DNA from: a bacterium
Lineage (GTDB): Bacteria > Patescibacteriota > Doudnabacteria > UBA920 > VMFF01
Reading direction: 5' to 3'
DNA length: 38,171 nucleotides
Assembly (NCBI GenBank): GCA_021842385.1
Contig: JAKCAE010000003.1
Location: forward strand, 1-38,171
Shown here: positions 1-7,381 of the stretch, in pieces
How positions within the stretch are numbered: position 1 is the first letter of the stretch
Layout of the letters: each line of letters opens with the position of its first letter
Position numbers and translations under genes: made by a program
Notes under the pieces: generated by a model
Database searches by the model: none
The model's input: the letters and a program-made list of their open reading frames with translations, nothing else
Told to the model about the DNA's origin: nothing

Positions 1-51
1 TGCAAACAAGTCAAACCCTTAATAGAAAATCTGCCTGATTTAGGCATCTAA
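1..51 (+). CDS. C-terminal tail of an unidentified gene (truncated by window edge)
   Basis: An open frame runs from the first base to a TAA at 49-51 and encodes the last 16 residues, beginning CKQVKPLIENL and ending LGI. Its start lies outside the window and the tail is too short to identify. The next gene begins 9 nt after the stop, so the two probably share a transcript. It could be chance, but the spacing and strand agree with a real operon neighbour. Confidence 0.5.
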   Translation, partial: CKQVKPLIENLPDLGI

Positions 52-60
52 AACAAAAAT

Positions 61-1158
61 ATGAACAAAAGAGTTTTAATAGCATTGGGAAGTATTTTAG
101 GCTTAATCATAGTCATCGTTGTTTTCATTATCATAGTTAATGCCAGAAGCAAAGCACCTGTTACTGAACAAAATAATACAGAAGTAACAGCTGAGAATAC
201 TGACAAAACCGCTCCAGCTGCAAACACTGATCAGTTAACTAAAATAACTGATGCTGCTGTGATAGCGCCAATTCTTTCATATGACGGCAAGGCTGCCTGG
301 TTTTTTACAGGTGATGGACATCTTTACAAGTTGAATCTTTCCACAGGTTTAAAACAAGAATATCTATTGCCAACATATCTTGAGGTTTCAGACGTAATTT
401 GGCCCTTAAACGGCAATGACTTTATTGTTGTTTTAGGAACAGGCGCTTCTAAAACCTTCAGCTATTACAATTCTGAAACTAAAACCTTTAATGACTATCC
501 TTCAAATGTTAAAGCCGTTGATTTTACTCCTGATGGCAAACACGTCATTTACAATTGGGTTAGTGGAGCTAAATCAACGCTTAGTCTGGCAGACCCTAAT
601 CTAAAGAATTACCAGAACATCATTGATCTTCCTTCAGGTGGTCTGACATTGAAAGTCTCGGCTTTAGGCAACAAAGTTTTTGCCTATGATCACGCAAATA
701 GCACTGACGGGAAATTAAACTTGATTGACCTTGATTCTAAAAAACTTGTGACCATTAGAACAGCCGCTGATAATTCAGTGCTTTGGTCTCCTGACGGCAA
801 GAAGTTTGTTTACAACAGAGATCCTGACGGTAAAACTAATAATAACTCACTGTGGCTTGGGGATTCGGAAGAAGTTACTAACAAGCAATTAAACATTGAA
901 GGTTCTGTTTCTAAAACAGTTTTTGATCAGAGCGGTAAATATCTTTTTGTTTCCTCTGTTGGTTTAGACGATCAGACTGAATCCATCTGGAAGATAGATT
1001 TGCAAACTTTGCAAAAAACAAAAGTCTTTAAGCTTAAAGACTTGGTTACTAAGATTGATGCATCTGATTTGCTCATTAGTCCTGATGCGCAAATCTTGTA
1101 TTTCAAGAATGCGGACGGATATTTGTATTCAGTACTTCTTTCTAAAGAGGTTAAGTAG
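61..1158 (+). CDS. Membrane-anchored beta-propeller-like (TolB/WD40-type) protein
   Basis: 365 aa. Residues 4-28 form one strongly hydrophobic segment (LIIVIVVFIIIV) with a short basic N-terminus, so the protein is probably anchored in the membrane with the remainder outside. A Thr/Asn/Ala-rich linker (about 30-60) leads to blades with repeated phrases such as SYDGKAAWF, TPDGKHVIY, SPDGKKFVY and SPDAQILYF. This is the PD40/TolB signature of the form [ST]PDGK.[IV].[YF]. No catalytic motif is visible. It is probably a scaffold or binding protein of the cell envelope. It lies 9 nt after the upstream gene tail with no Shine-Dalgarno sequence. Its TAG stop directly abuts the recG stop on the other strand. 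The fold is fairly secure; the role is unknown. Confidence 0.75.
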   Translation: MNKRVLIALGSILGLIIVIVVFIIIVNARSKAPVTEQNNTEVTAENTDKTAPAANTDQLTKITDAAVIAPILSYDGKAAWFFTGDGHLYKLNLSTGLKQEYLLPTYLEVSDVIWPLNGNDFIVVLGTGASKTFSYYNSETKTFNDYPSNVKAVDFTPDGKHVIYNWVSGAKSTLSLADPNLKNYQNIIDLPSGGLTLKVSALGNKVFAYDHANSTDGKLNLIDLDSKKLVTIRTAADNSVLWSPDGKKFVYNRDPDGKTNNNSLWLGDSEEVTNKQLNIEGSVSKTVFDQSGKYLFVSSVGLDDQTESIWKIDLQTLQKTKVFKLKDLVTKIDASDLLISPDAQILYFKNADGYLYSVLLSKEVK

Positions 1159-3234
1159 CTATTCTAAGTGGATAACTTTTTCGTTGATTAGTTTTAATAT
1201 CTCCGGATGCTTTGCAAGCCCCGGGTCTTTTGCATATATTCTTTTGGCCCAATTTAGCGCAAGTTTGGCAGTTTCCGGATTGTAGTCGTAGAAGCGGAAG
1301 TAGGCAAACCCTGACTGTTCTTCACCAAAGATATTGCCAAAACCTCTGGTTTTTAAATCAAGCTCTGCAAGCTCAAAACCATCTGATATCTCTGAAAACT
1401 TTGTTAATCTCTGCCTGATTCTTTCATTTTCATTCTCAGAAAAAAGCAGGCAGTAAGACTGATGTTCTGACCTGCCGACCCTGCCTCTGAATTGATGCAG
1501 TTGGGCAAGACCAAAACGTTCTGCCCCTTCTATGATCATGACACTGGCATTTGGTACATCCACACCCACCTCAATTACTGAAGTGCTTACAAGGATATGA
1601 AACTCTTTGTTTAAGAAGTTTTGCATAATCTCTTCTTTTTCTGCTGTTTTCATTTTGCCGTGCAGCAACCCTATTTTTAACTTTGGAAATATTTTTTGCA
1701 AAGCCTCGTATTCTTTTGTTGCAGACTTAACCCCCAGTTTGTCGCTTTCTTCAATTAGGGGAGTGACTACAAAAATTTGTCTGCCTGAAGCGACCTGTTT
1801 TGCAACAAAAGCATAAGCTTCAGGACGTTCCGCAGTATTAACAACTTTTGTTTTTATTATCTTCCTTCCTTTTGGCATTTGTTTAATCTGGGATATTTCT
1901 AAATCGCCAAAAAGGGAAAGTTTTAAGGTTCTTGGGATTGGTGTAGCGCTCATGGAAAGCAGGTGCGGGAAGTTTGTTTTGCTTTGTTGTTGAAGGTGTG
2001 CCCTTTGCCTAACTCCAAACCTGTGTTGCTCGTCAATTATTAACAGTGCGATGTTTTTAAATTCCACGGAAGCTTGTAGCGCAGCATGTGTTGCAATGAT
2101 CAGCTGCGGCCCGCCGTGTTTAATTTCAGCAATCAGTTCTTTTCTGTTTGCTTTGAAAGAGTTATTTATACTTGCTTTTTTGCCTGTTAACAAAACAACA
2201 CTTATTTTTTTAGCATAATCTTTGAAGTATTTTAGAGCGCTGTTGAAATGTTGTTGGGCAAGAATTTCTGTGGGACAGAGTAAAACAACCTGTTGTTGCA
2301 AGGAAAGCACTTGTAAGGAAGCGATAAAAGCAACAAGAGTTTTTCCGCAACCAACATCTCCTTCCAAAAGTCTGTTCATGGGCACAGATTTTTGCATATC
2401 CTTTAAAATATCCCAGGTTGCTTTTTTTTGGTCCATGGTTAATTCCCAGGGAAGTTTTTTGATGAAGTCTTTAATTAATTCCTGATCAAAGGGGATTGGG
2501 GTTGCTTTTTCCGCTTCAATTTCTGCCTTGTGCTTTATTACTGCAAGCTGAGCATTAAAGATTTCTTCAAAGCCAACTCTGTATTTTGCTCGGTTGAAAA
2601 GTTCGTTGTTTTCAGGAAAGTGTAAGTTTCGGATAGTTTCCTGAATATTTAAAAGGTTTAGTTCAGAAAGCATTTCTTCCGGAAGATATTCCTGTATTTC
2701 AGAAACTTTTTGTAAAGCCTGGTACATGCAGGTGCGCATGTTTCTTAAGGAGATTGCACCTGCTAGTTTGTATATCGGAATTATTCTTCCGGTGTGTATT
2801 GAAACAGGGTCAGAGTCCTCTGTGTGTAAGACTTTTTCCCAAACAGGGTTTTGCAGCTGGAGCATTGAAACCCTGCCTTTTTGGTAAAGTCTGACAGTTC
2901 CAGCAAGAAAGACTTCGTCCCCGTCTTTTAAATATTTTGAGATATATGACTGGTTAAACCAGACAACCATTAAAGAACCGCTTTGATCTGAAACTATCGC
3001 CTCAGCGCGGTTTATGCGCCCATAGAAGGCATTTATAGCCTTAATCTGAGTTACCTTTGCTTTGATGCTTATCTGTTCCCCAGGTTTAATCTCGGAGATT
3101 TTCAGGACATTGGAAAAATCTTCATAGCGGTAGGGGAAATAAAAAAGGAGATCAGGGGTTGATTTAATTCCCAATCTGCCAAGTTCTTTTTCCAGTTTTT
3201 GTTCAGTTTTGTTAGTAGTGTTTTCAAATATCAT
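1159..3234 (-). CDS. recG: ATP-dependent DNA helicase RecG
   Basis: 691 aa, the usual RecG length. RecG remodels stalled replication forks and branch-migrates Holliday junctions. The N-terminal wedge/OB domain is present (GIKSTPDLLFYFPYRYEDF; OB fold about residues 50-140). The helicase core has Walker A GDVGCGKT near residue 291, a DEQH box near 399, SATPIPRT, and motif VI QFRGRVGRS near 580. The ATG lies only 1 nt after the encoded CCA of tRNA-Arg, so there is no room for a ribosome binding site. No later Met is plausible, because the wedge domain begins right after residue 1. The gene is therefore probably translated from a read-through tRNA transcript or from a virtually leaderless mRNA left after tRNA 3' processing. 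It converges with the propeller gene with no spacer. Confidence 0.97.
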   Translation of the reverse strand: MIFENTTNKTEQKLEKELGRLGIKSTPDLLFYFPYRYEDFSNVLKISEIKPGEQISIKAKVTQIKAINAFYGRINRAEAIVSDQSGSLMVVWFNQSYISKYLKDGDEVFLAGTVRLYQKGRVSMLQLQNPVWEKVLHTEDSDPVSIHTGRIIPIYKLAGAISLRNMRTCMYQALQKVSEIQEYLPEEMLSELNLLNIQETIRNLHFPENNELFNRAKYRVGFEEIFNAQLAVIKHKAEIEAEKATPIPFDQELIKDFIKKLPWELTMDQKKATWDILKDMQKSVPMNRLLEGDVGCGKTLVAFIASLQVLSLQQQVVLLCPTEILAQQHFNSALKYFKDYAKKISVVLLTGKKASINNSFKANRKELIAEIKHGGPQLIIATHAALQASVEFKNIALLIIDEQHRFGVRQRAHLQQQSKTNFPHLLSMSATPIPRTLKLSLFGDLEISQIKQMPKGRKIIKTKVVNTAERPEAYAFVAKQVASGRQIFVVTPLIEESDKLGVKSATKEYEALQKIFPKLKIGLLHGKMKTAEKEEIMQNFLNKEFHILVSTSVIEVGVDVPNASVMIIEGAERFGLAQLHQFRGRVGRSEHQSYCLLFSENENERIRQRLTKFSEISDGFELAELDLKTRGFGNIFGEEQSGFAYFRFYDYNPETAKLALNWAKRIYAKDPGLAKHPEILKLINEKVIHLE

Positions 3235-3235
3235 A

Positions 3236-3313
3236 TGGTGATCCCGGCAGGGCTCGAACCTGCGACCTTCAGCTCCGCAAGCTGACGCTCTAATCCAACT
3301 GAGCTACGGGACC
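3236..3313 (-). tRNA. tRNA-Arg (anticodon GCG), CCA encoded
   Basis: On the minus strand all arms fold. The acceptor stem GGTCCCG pairs with CGGGATC (one G-U). The D stem is GCTC/GAGC. The anticodon stem TCAGC/GCTGA holds the loop TTGCGGA, giving anticodon GCG. The T arm is GCAGG-TTCGAGC-CCTGC, with a 5-nt variable loop, discriminator A and an encoded CCA at 3236-3238. A20 and C35, known arginine identity elements, are present. Bacteria normally read CGU/CGC with tRNA-Arg(ACG) modified to inosine, so a genomic GCG anticodon is unusual. The gene sits 15 nt after the upstream protein gene and 1 nt before the recG ATG. Confidence 0.93.
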
Positions 3314-3328
3314 CCGGTGTTTGGCTGT

Positions 3329-3805
3329 TTAGAATCTCAGCCTTCGCGCTAGTTTCTGGGCGACTGTTTCGCGGTTTGGAGTTGATTCAGGAAGGTGTTT
3401 TTTTAATATCTCTGAAACTTCTGATGGATCCATGCCATTTAAGGGTATGACCACAAAACGATTTAAGTAGGCTGTAGTTTCAAAATGCAGCTGTTGTGCT
3501 TTTTCATGGTAGACAACCCAGAATCTTTTGATGTTATGGAATGGAAAATATACATCACCGACGCTAATTCCTTTTCCTGTAATGAGCACTTCAATTTCTT
3601 TTGGTTCTTGTTTTGAAAAGAAATATATTGCAAGCATGGCTACAGCAATGGTTAATGCTGCCATCCAGTCATGCATGAATATTTCATACCCAATCATAAG
3701 CAGGGCAATGATGCCTAAGGTCATATACCAACCTGTTCCCTTTTCATGGTGGTCAAATTCTTTGGTGGTCCAGGTATATATTTCGTTGTTTTGATTTTGT
3801 GCCAT
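3329..3805 (-). CDS. Two-span membrane protein with PH-like C-terminal domain
   Basis: 158 aa. Residues about 25-65 contain two adjacent membrane segments (MTLGIIALLMIGYEIF and AALTIAVAMLAIYFF). The remainder alternates short beta-strand-like stretches (IEVLITGKGISVGDVYFPF, IKRFWVVYHE) and ends in a basic helix. This resembles the bacterial PH / YdbS-like arrangement often seen as an unnamed conserved protein in Patescibacteria. That is a fold impression, not a firm family match. The gene lies between two tRNAs: its ATG is 10 nt downstream of the tRNA-Ser CCA (leader AAAAGAAAAT), and its stop is 15 nt before tRNA-Arg, so it belongs to the tRNA-Ser to recG transcription unit. Function unknown. 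Confidence 0.8.
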   Translation of the reverse strand: MAQNQNNEIYTWTTKEFDHHEKGTGWYMTLGIIALLMIGYEIFMHDWMAALTIAVAMLAIYFFSKQEPKEIEVLITGKGISVGDVYFPFHNIKRFWVVYHEKAQQLHFETTAYLNRFVVIPLNGMDPSEVSEILKKHLPESTPNRETVAQKLARRLRF

Positions 3806-3815
3806 ATTTTCTTTT

Positions 3816-3906
3816 TGGCGGTGGGGGAGGGATTCGAACCCTCGAGAGATTCATCACCTCTACTAGTTTTCAAGACTAGCTCGATAGACCACTCCGACAC
3901 CCCACC
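3816..3906 (-). tRNA. tRNA-Ser (anticodon UGA), CCA encoded
   Basis: A 91-nt minus-strand class II tRNA. The acceptor stem is GGTGGGG/CCCCACC with discriminator G and an encoded CCA at 3816-3818. The D stem is TCG/CGA. The anticodon stem CTAGT/ACTAG has the loop CTTGAAA (anticodon TGA, reading UCA/UCG/UCU). It has the long variable arm typical of serine tRNAs and a T arm GAGGG-TTCGAAT-CCCTC. It is the first gene of a mixed tRNA/mRNA unit. Confidence 0.97.
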
Positions 3907-3948
3907 AAGGTATCTAAAACAGCTTGCGGGAATGGTGATGACCCTTTG

Positions 3949-3977
3949 ATTTTAACATCAAAAGCTTTTTTTAGCAA
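3949..3977 (-). promoter_or_regulatory. Sigma-70-type promoter for tRNA-Ser / recG unit
   Basis: On the minus strand, TTGCTA (3972-3977), a 17-nt spacer and TAAAAT (3949-3954) form a good -35/-10 pair. A start near 3942 would leave about 36 nt before mature tRNA-Ser. It is the only good promoter seen upstream of the four-gene unit. Confidence 0.65.
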
Positions 3978-3990
3978 TATTTAAAGGCAT

Positions 3991-4020
3991 TTTAAAAGCG
4001 CGTCTTTTAACGCGCTTTCA
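3991..4020 (-). terminator. Intrinsic terminator after the DUF5667 gene
   Basis: The perfect stem AAAGCGCGT (3995-4003) and ACGCGCTTT (4010-4018) encloses a 6-nt loop. On the minus strand it begins 3 nt after the stop of the 4022-5122 gene and is followed by a weak TTTTAAAA tract. Confidence 0.7.
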
Positions 4021-4021
4021 G

Positions 4022-5122
4022 TTATTTCTCAAATGATGCCGGAGGTTCAATAATGAAGCCGGCGTGTGTGTCTTTTAGGTTAGGCAGGGGAGTTGTTTGT
4101 TTTAATTCTGTGTTTAGAATCTTTGGTTTTTCTTCTTTTGCTTTTTCAGCTGCTTCTTTTTCAGTCTGAGCTGTTAATATCACTGTTATTGTGTCAGCAA
4201 TGTTTTCTTGTTCTTTTAAGTGCGCTTGGATTTTAACAGTATCGCCGATTTGAATATCTGAGGCTGTTAGCAAACCACCGTCTTTGTTAAAGGTTTCTGT
4301 GCTGTTTAATATTTGGAATTTGTTTGTTCCAACAACAATGGTGTTGTCTTTGATGTTGCTTACTTTGCCGCTGGTTTCTACTTTTTGGATTGGGTTAATT
4401 ACAGCATTGCTTTCTTCATTTGCTGCTGCGATGATTTTTTTAATTTCATGTAATGCAGTTTTTGTTTGCTCTTCATTTTCTGCAGCACCTTGTGTGTCAC
4501 TTTGGGCAATAAGGGTGTTTTGGCTTTTGGCAATGGTTTCTGCTTTTTCTATGATCTCAGAGTTTTTAGAAGAAATTGTTAGAGCAACCTTTACTTCTTT
4601 CAAAGCAGCCTTGGTTTGAGTCTGGAGCTCTGCTATGGCTGCTTTTGATTTTTCAGAATCATTTTCTGAAAGGATTTGTTTTGCTTCTTGTAGTCTTTGG
4701 ACGGCAAACTCAAGCTGTAAGTCAGCTCTTTTTTCAGGATTTGTGGTAAGGGTTAAACGCAGTTGCTGAAAACTCTTTTTTAGACTGAAGAGCGTTTCGC
4801 CAGGCAGGCTGTTGGCTGCGGCAAAGCTTGTTCCAGAAATTAATATGACTATGCTTGCTAAAACCGCAGAAAGCATTCTAAAGGAAGTAAGGAATTGTGC
4901 TGCAAAAGACCGATTTTGTTGGTGCTCTAAGTAAAGTTTTCTTTTGGTTGGTTGAGGTACTTGTTTTTTTGGTAAAGTAGAAACTTTTAAAACCAGGGAA
5001 AGCATTGAGGCAAGCTCTTCTTGAACATTTTGCGGGTAATCTGAAATCACCAGAGAAATATTTTCCCCGCTCTTTATTCTCGAAATCGCATGATCTAAAT
5101 ATTGTTCAATTTGTGGTTGCAT
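4022..5122 (-). CDS. DUF5667/DUF5666-type membrane protein, probable sigma-factor partner
   Basis: 366 aa. The cytoplasmic N-terminus (about 1-80) is helical and polar. One membrane segment follows (about 82-105, MLSAVLASIVILISGTSFA). Then comes the DUF5667 pattern (LPGETLFSLKKSFQQLRLTL, then ADLQLEFAVQRLQEA) with long helices to about residue 235. A small beta domain follows (about 245-310, GKVSNIKDNTIVVGTNKF), resembling DUF5666 OB-like modules. The end is Pro/Lys-rich. The start overlaps the sigma-factor gene by 17 nt, so the two are translationally coupled. An inner-membrane protein encoded with an ECF sigma factor is typically its anti-sigma factor or sensor. That role is inferred from position, since no zinc-binding anti-sigma motif is visible. 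Confidence 0.82.
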   Translation of the reverse strand: MQPQIEQYLDHAISRIKSGENISLVISDYPQNVQEELASMLSLVLKVSTLPKKQVPQPTKRKLYLEHQQNRSFAAQFLTSFRMLSAVLASIVILISGTSFAAANSLPGETLFSLKKSFQQLRLTLTTNPEKRADLQLEFAVQRLQEAKQILSENDSEKSKAAIAELQTQTKAALKEVKVALTISSKNSEIIEKAETIAKSQNTLIAQSDTQGAAENEEQTKTALHEIKKIIAAANEESNAVINPIQKVETSGKVSNIKDNTIVVGTNKFQILNSTETFNKDGGLLTASDIQIGDTVKIQAHLKEQENIADTITVILTAQTEKEAAEKAKEEKPKILNTELKQTTPLPNLKDTHAGFIIEPPASFEK

Positions 5123-5729
5123 TTTTAACTTCTTGGTTTGGTGATTTTAATTGTTGATTCTTGTATTCTAAGAAAAGTTCTTGTAGTTTTTGAATTGCTC
5201 TGTGCTGAGTTACTCTGATTGAGCCTTCAGTCCTGGAAATTAGTTCTGCTATTTCGTCGTTGTCCATTTCTTCCATGAATTTAAGCTTAACGACGATTTG
5301 CTGTTCAGGGGTGAGTTTTTTAACTAGCTCTAGGAAGATTTTTCTTTCAATGATTGTGTTAGCATCTTCATTGAGGTTTTCTTCGGATTCCAAGATGTTT
5401 GAAACATCTTCTAGGTTTACCAATTCTCTTTTCTGTCTGTAGTGGTCAATGATGAGGTTTTTAGCTATCTGGTACAACCAGCCACTGAAAGATTCTGCTT
5501 TAACGCTTGATATTTTAATCCAGGCTTTAACAAAGACCTCTTCTGTAAGATCTTCTGCCAACTCTTTGTGATTTACTCTAAAAAAAATGAATTTAAAGAT
5601 CTTTTCAAAGTAAAGCTCATAGAGCTGACCAAAAGCAGGTTCTTCACCCTGTTTGGCTCTGAAGACCAGAAGTTTCTCTCTTTCCGGATCTTTCTTGGAA
5701 ATTCTAGATTGTCCTTGTATATCGGACAT
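5106..5729 (-). CDS. ECF-type RNA polymerase sigma-70 factor
   Basis: 207 aa. Region 2 (about residues 27-95) contains FGQLYELYFEKIFKFIFFRV, DLTEEVFVKAW and GWLYQIAKNLIIDHYR, the core-binding and -10-recognising helices. Region 4 (about 138-195) has LTPEQQIVVKLKFMEEM followed by a helix-turn-helix ending SIRVTQHRAIQKLQ. Regions 1 and 3 are absent, which defines an ECF sigma factor. The 3' end overlaps the DUF5667 gene by 17 nt. The roughly 100-nt space upstream, shared with the divergent MGMT-type gene, shows no clear housekeeping promoter on this strand, so autoregulation is possible. The signal it responds to cannot be read from the sequence. Confidence 0.93.
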   Translation of the reverse strand: MSDIQGQSRISKKDPEREKLLVFRAKQGEEPAFGQLYELYFEKIFKFIFFRVNHKELAEDLTEEVFVKAWIKISSVKAESFSGWLYQIAKNLIIDHYRQKRELVNLEDVSNILESEENLNEDANTIIERKIFLELVKKLTPEQQIVVKLKFMEEMDNDEIAELISRTEGSIRVTQHRAIQKLQELFLEYKNQQLKSPNQEVKNATTN

Positions 5730-5848
5730 ATATGGTGCTAACTTATTAGACGTGTTTATTGCTTAATCGTTACTAAATTATATCATTTTTTCTGTGTATT
5801 AGGATATATTGTGTTAATTTAGGCAAGTTTTTGGTAATATATGCATAT

Positions 5849-6103
5849 ATGAAGACGACTTTTAAAGAAAAGGTTTACAAGATTGTTTCAAAGATTCCTA
5901 AAGGTAAAACCCTAACTTATGGAGAGGTTGCAGAGCTTGCTGGGAGTCCTGGAGCTTTTAGAGCAGTTGGAAATATTATGAGTAAGAATTGGGATCCAAA
6001 AATTCCTTGTCATCGGGTTGTCAGGGCAGACGGTAATCCTGGTGGCTACAATCGTGGAAAGAGAAACAAAGTTAGGATATTAAAAAAGGAAGGAGCAATA
6101 TGA
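5849..6103 (+). CDS. MGMT-family DNA-binding protein with acceptor cysteine
   Basis: 84 aa from the ATG at 5849; a TTG 18 nt upstream is possible but less likely. It consists only of the C-terminal DNA-binding domain of O6-alkylguanine-DNA methyltransferase: IPKGKTLTYGEVAELAG, then AVGNIMSKN (the arginine-finger helix region), and PCHRVV with the alkyl-accepting Cys. Alkyltransferase-like proteins replace that Cys, so this one may be an active minimal repair enzyme that takes alkyl groups from guanine. It lacks the N-terminal domain of Ogt/Ada. A TAATAT box lies 8 nt before the ATG, suggesting a nearly leaderless transcript. Its stop overlaps the next start as ATGA. Confidence 0.88.
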   Translation: MKTTFKEKVYKIVSKIPKGKTLTYGEVAELAGSPGAFRAVGNIMSKNWDPKIPCHRVVRADGNPGGYNRGKRNKVRILKKEGAI

Positions 6104-6354
6104 TTGAAGATTTTAACGAAAAAGAAAAAAGGTTAAGTAGGGAGTTGAGAGTGCAGGGGATTGGATATATTGTTGCAGCTTTAGGTTTAGTTGCCGGTCT
6201 TTCTTGGAATGATGCTATTAAATCCTTGATTGATCATTTTTTTAACACTGAAGGATCAGGCATGCTTGCAAAGTTCATTTACGCAATTGCCATTACAGTT
6301 CTAATTATCTTGTTGAGTCAGTTCTTGATGCGCATTGCAAGAAAAGATGAGTAA
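6100..6354 (+). CDS. DUF5654-type small membrane protein
   Basis: 84 aa. A charged N-terminal helix (EKEKRLSRELRVQG) is followed by a membrane segment with the phrase AALGLVAGLSWNDAIKSLI, the recognisable core of DUF5654 proteins of archaea and Patescibacteria. A second membrane segment is near the C-terminus (FIYAIAITVLIILLSQFLM). Function unknown. The ATGA overlap with the MGMT-type gene implies translational coupling, and a strong bidirectional terminator follows the stop. Confidence 0.82.
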   Translation: MIEDFNEKEKRLSRELRVQGIGYIVAALGLVAGLSWNDAIKSLIDHFFNTEGSGMLAKFIYAIAITVLIILLSQFLMRIARKDE

Positions 6355-6357
6355 TTA

Positions 6358-6387
6358 AAAACCCCAGGGTCCCTGGGGTTTTGTTTT
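6358..6387. terminator. Bidirectional intrinsic terminator
   Basis: CCCCAGG (6362-6368), loop GTC and CCTGGGG (6372-6378) form a strong GC hairpin. On the plus strand TTTTGTTTT follows, and on the minus strand TTTTTAATT follows. It lies between two convergent genes and can end both. Confidence 0.9.
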
Positions 6388-6943
6388 ACTTCTTGAAAAG
6401 TTCTCCTGGTTTCCAGGGCGCTCCAAGTTCTGGCATCATGAATCTGTCTAAGCCATACCAACCTGCTATTCTCCAGGCAAGGATTATGAAGAGCTGTAAG
6501 AAAAGCAAGATTGGGTTAACACTTACTGTTCCTGCAAGTAAGAAGTTCATGTTCATGAAGCTTCCAAAGAAAGCTGCAATTCCTGTAAATACTCCTAAGA
6601 TTAAAGCAATGCCAACCAGAATTTCGCCATAAGTAACCATGTAAGAAAAACCAACAGCGTGTTGGCTAACAAAGCCGTTTAGAAAGTCAGCATACCAGCC
6701 TTGAACATCAGGATGTAATCCTGTTGTTTTGTTTAAAGCGCCGGTTAAGAAACCTTGTATAGCAACGCCCGCTTTAGAGCCAACCCAGACCGGGCTTTGT
6801 AGCTTTTCCCAGCCAGCTATTAGCCAGGACCAGCCAACATAGACTCTGATTATTAACCAAAGCCAAGCAAACCTTGTGTCTGCAAAGAGAAACTTTGCAA
6901 GAGGAGGTTCTGGTATTTGTATGTGTCCGTATTTTATTCCCAT
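6386..6943 (-). CDS. DoxX-family membrane protein
   Basis: 185 aa. At least four hydrophobic spans are visible: about 28-45 (WLWLIIRVYVGWSWLIAGWEK), 105-125 (YGEILVGIALILGVF), 128-145 and 150-170. The start IRVYVGWSWLIAGWEKL and the phrase YGEILVGIALILG are characteristic of DoxX/DoxD-like proteins. In other bacteria these form membrane oxidoreductase or thiol-homeostasis subunits. The substrate here is unknown. It is last in a minus-strand run with the cupin and EamA genes (gaps of about 30 and 9 nt), suggesting a small stress or redox operon. Confidence 0.85.
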   Translation of the reverse strand: MGIKYGHIQIPEPPLAKFLFADTRFAWLWLIIRVYVGWSWLIAGWEKLQSPVWVGSKAGVAIQGFLTGALNKTTGLHPDVQGWYADFLNGFVSQHAVGFSYMVTYGEILVGIALILGVFTGIAAFFGSFMNMNFLLAGTVSVNPILLFLQLFIILAWRIAGWYGLDRFMMPELGAPWKPGELFKK

Positions 6944-6973
6944 GTTTTTTGTTTAATTATTTTAATTTTTAAA

Positions 6974-7372
6974 TTATTCGCTAGTTATTCCATCAAAGTG
7001 TTCTGAGTCTTTTTCTGCTTGTTCTTTTGTTTGGTGTATGGTTTTGTCTTTGTGATGTGGAGGAGAATATATCGTGTAGAGTTTTAAAGATTCTGTATCT
7101 GAAGTATTGATGATGTTGTGTTTTGCACCCATGGGTACAATGAGCACATCGCCGTCTGAAACACTCTTTTCATTACCATCTATTATTACTTTGCCTGTTC
7201 CTTTTTCAAATCTGAAGAATTGGTCTGATTCATCATGTATTTCTTCACCAATTTCTTCTTGTGGTTTAAGGCTCATCAAAACAAGCTGGGAGTTTTTTCC
7301 CGTGTAGAGCACTTTTCTAAAGTCTTCGTTTTCTAGAGTTAGTTTTTCAATGTTGTCTTTGTATCCTTGCAT
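6974..7372 (-). CDS. Cupin-domain protein
   Basis: 132 aa. One double-stranded beta-helix: motif 1 resembles GEEIHDESDQFFRFEKGTG and motif 2 is GDVLIVPMGAKHNIIN, the usual metal site being made from His/Glu of motif 1 and His of motif 2. Motif 1 has IHDESDQ instead of the common H.H....E, so one metal ligand may differ. The C-terminal tail (PPHHKDKTIHQTKEQAEKD) is His- and charge-rich. Small cupins of this type bind a metal and act as isomerases, dioxygenases or binding proteins; substrate cannot be told. It lies 9 nt after the EamA gene and about 30 nt before the DoxX gene. Confidence 0.88.
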   Translation of the reverse strand: MQGYKDNIEKLTLENEDFRKVLYTGKNSQLVLMSLKPQEEIGEEIHDESDQFFRFEKGTGKVIIDGNEKSVSDGDVLIVPMGAKHNIINTSDTESLKLYTIYSPPHHKDKTIHQTKEQAEKDSEHFDGITSE

Positions 7373-7381
7373 ATTTTTTTG

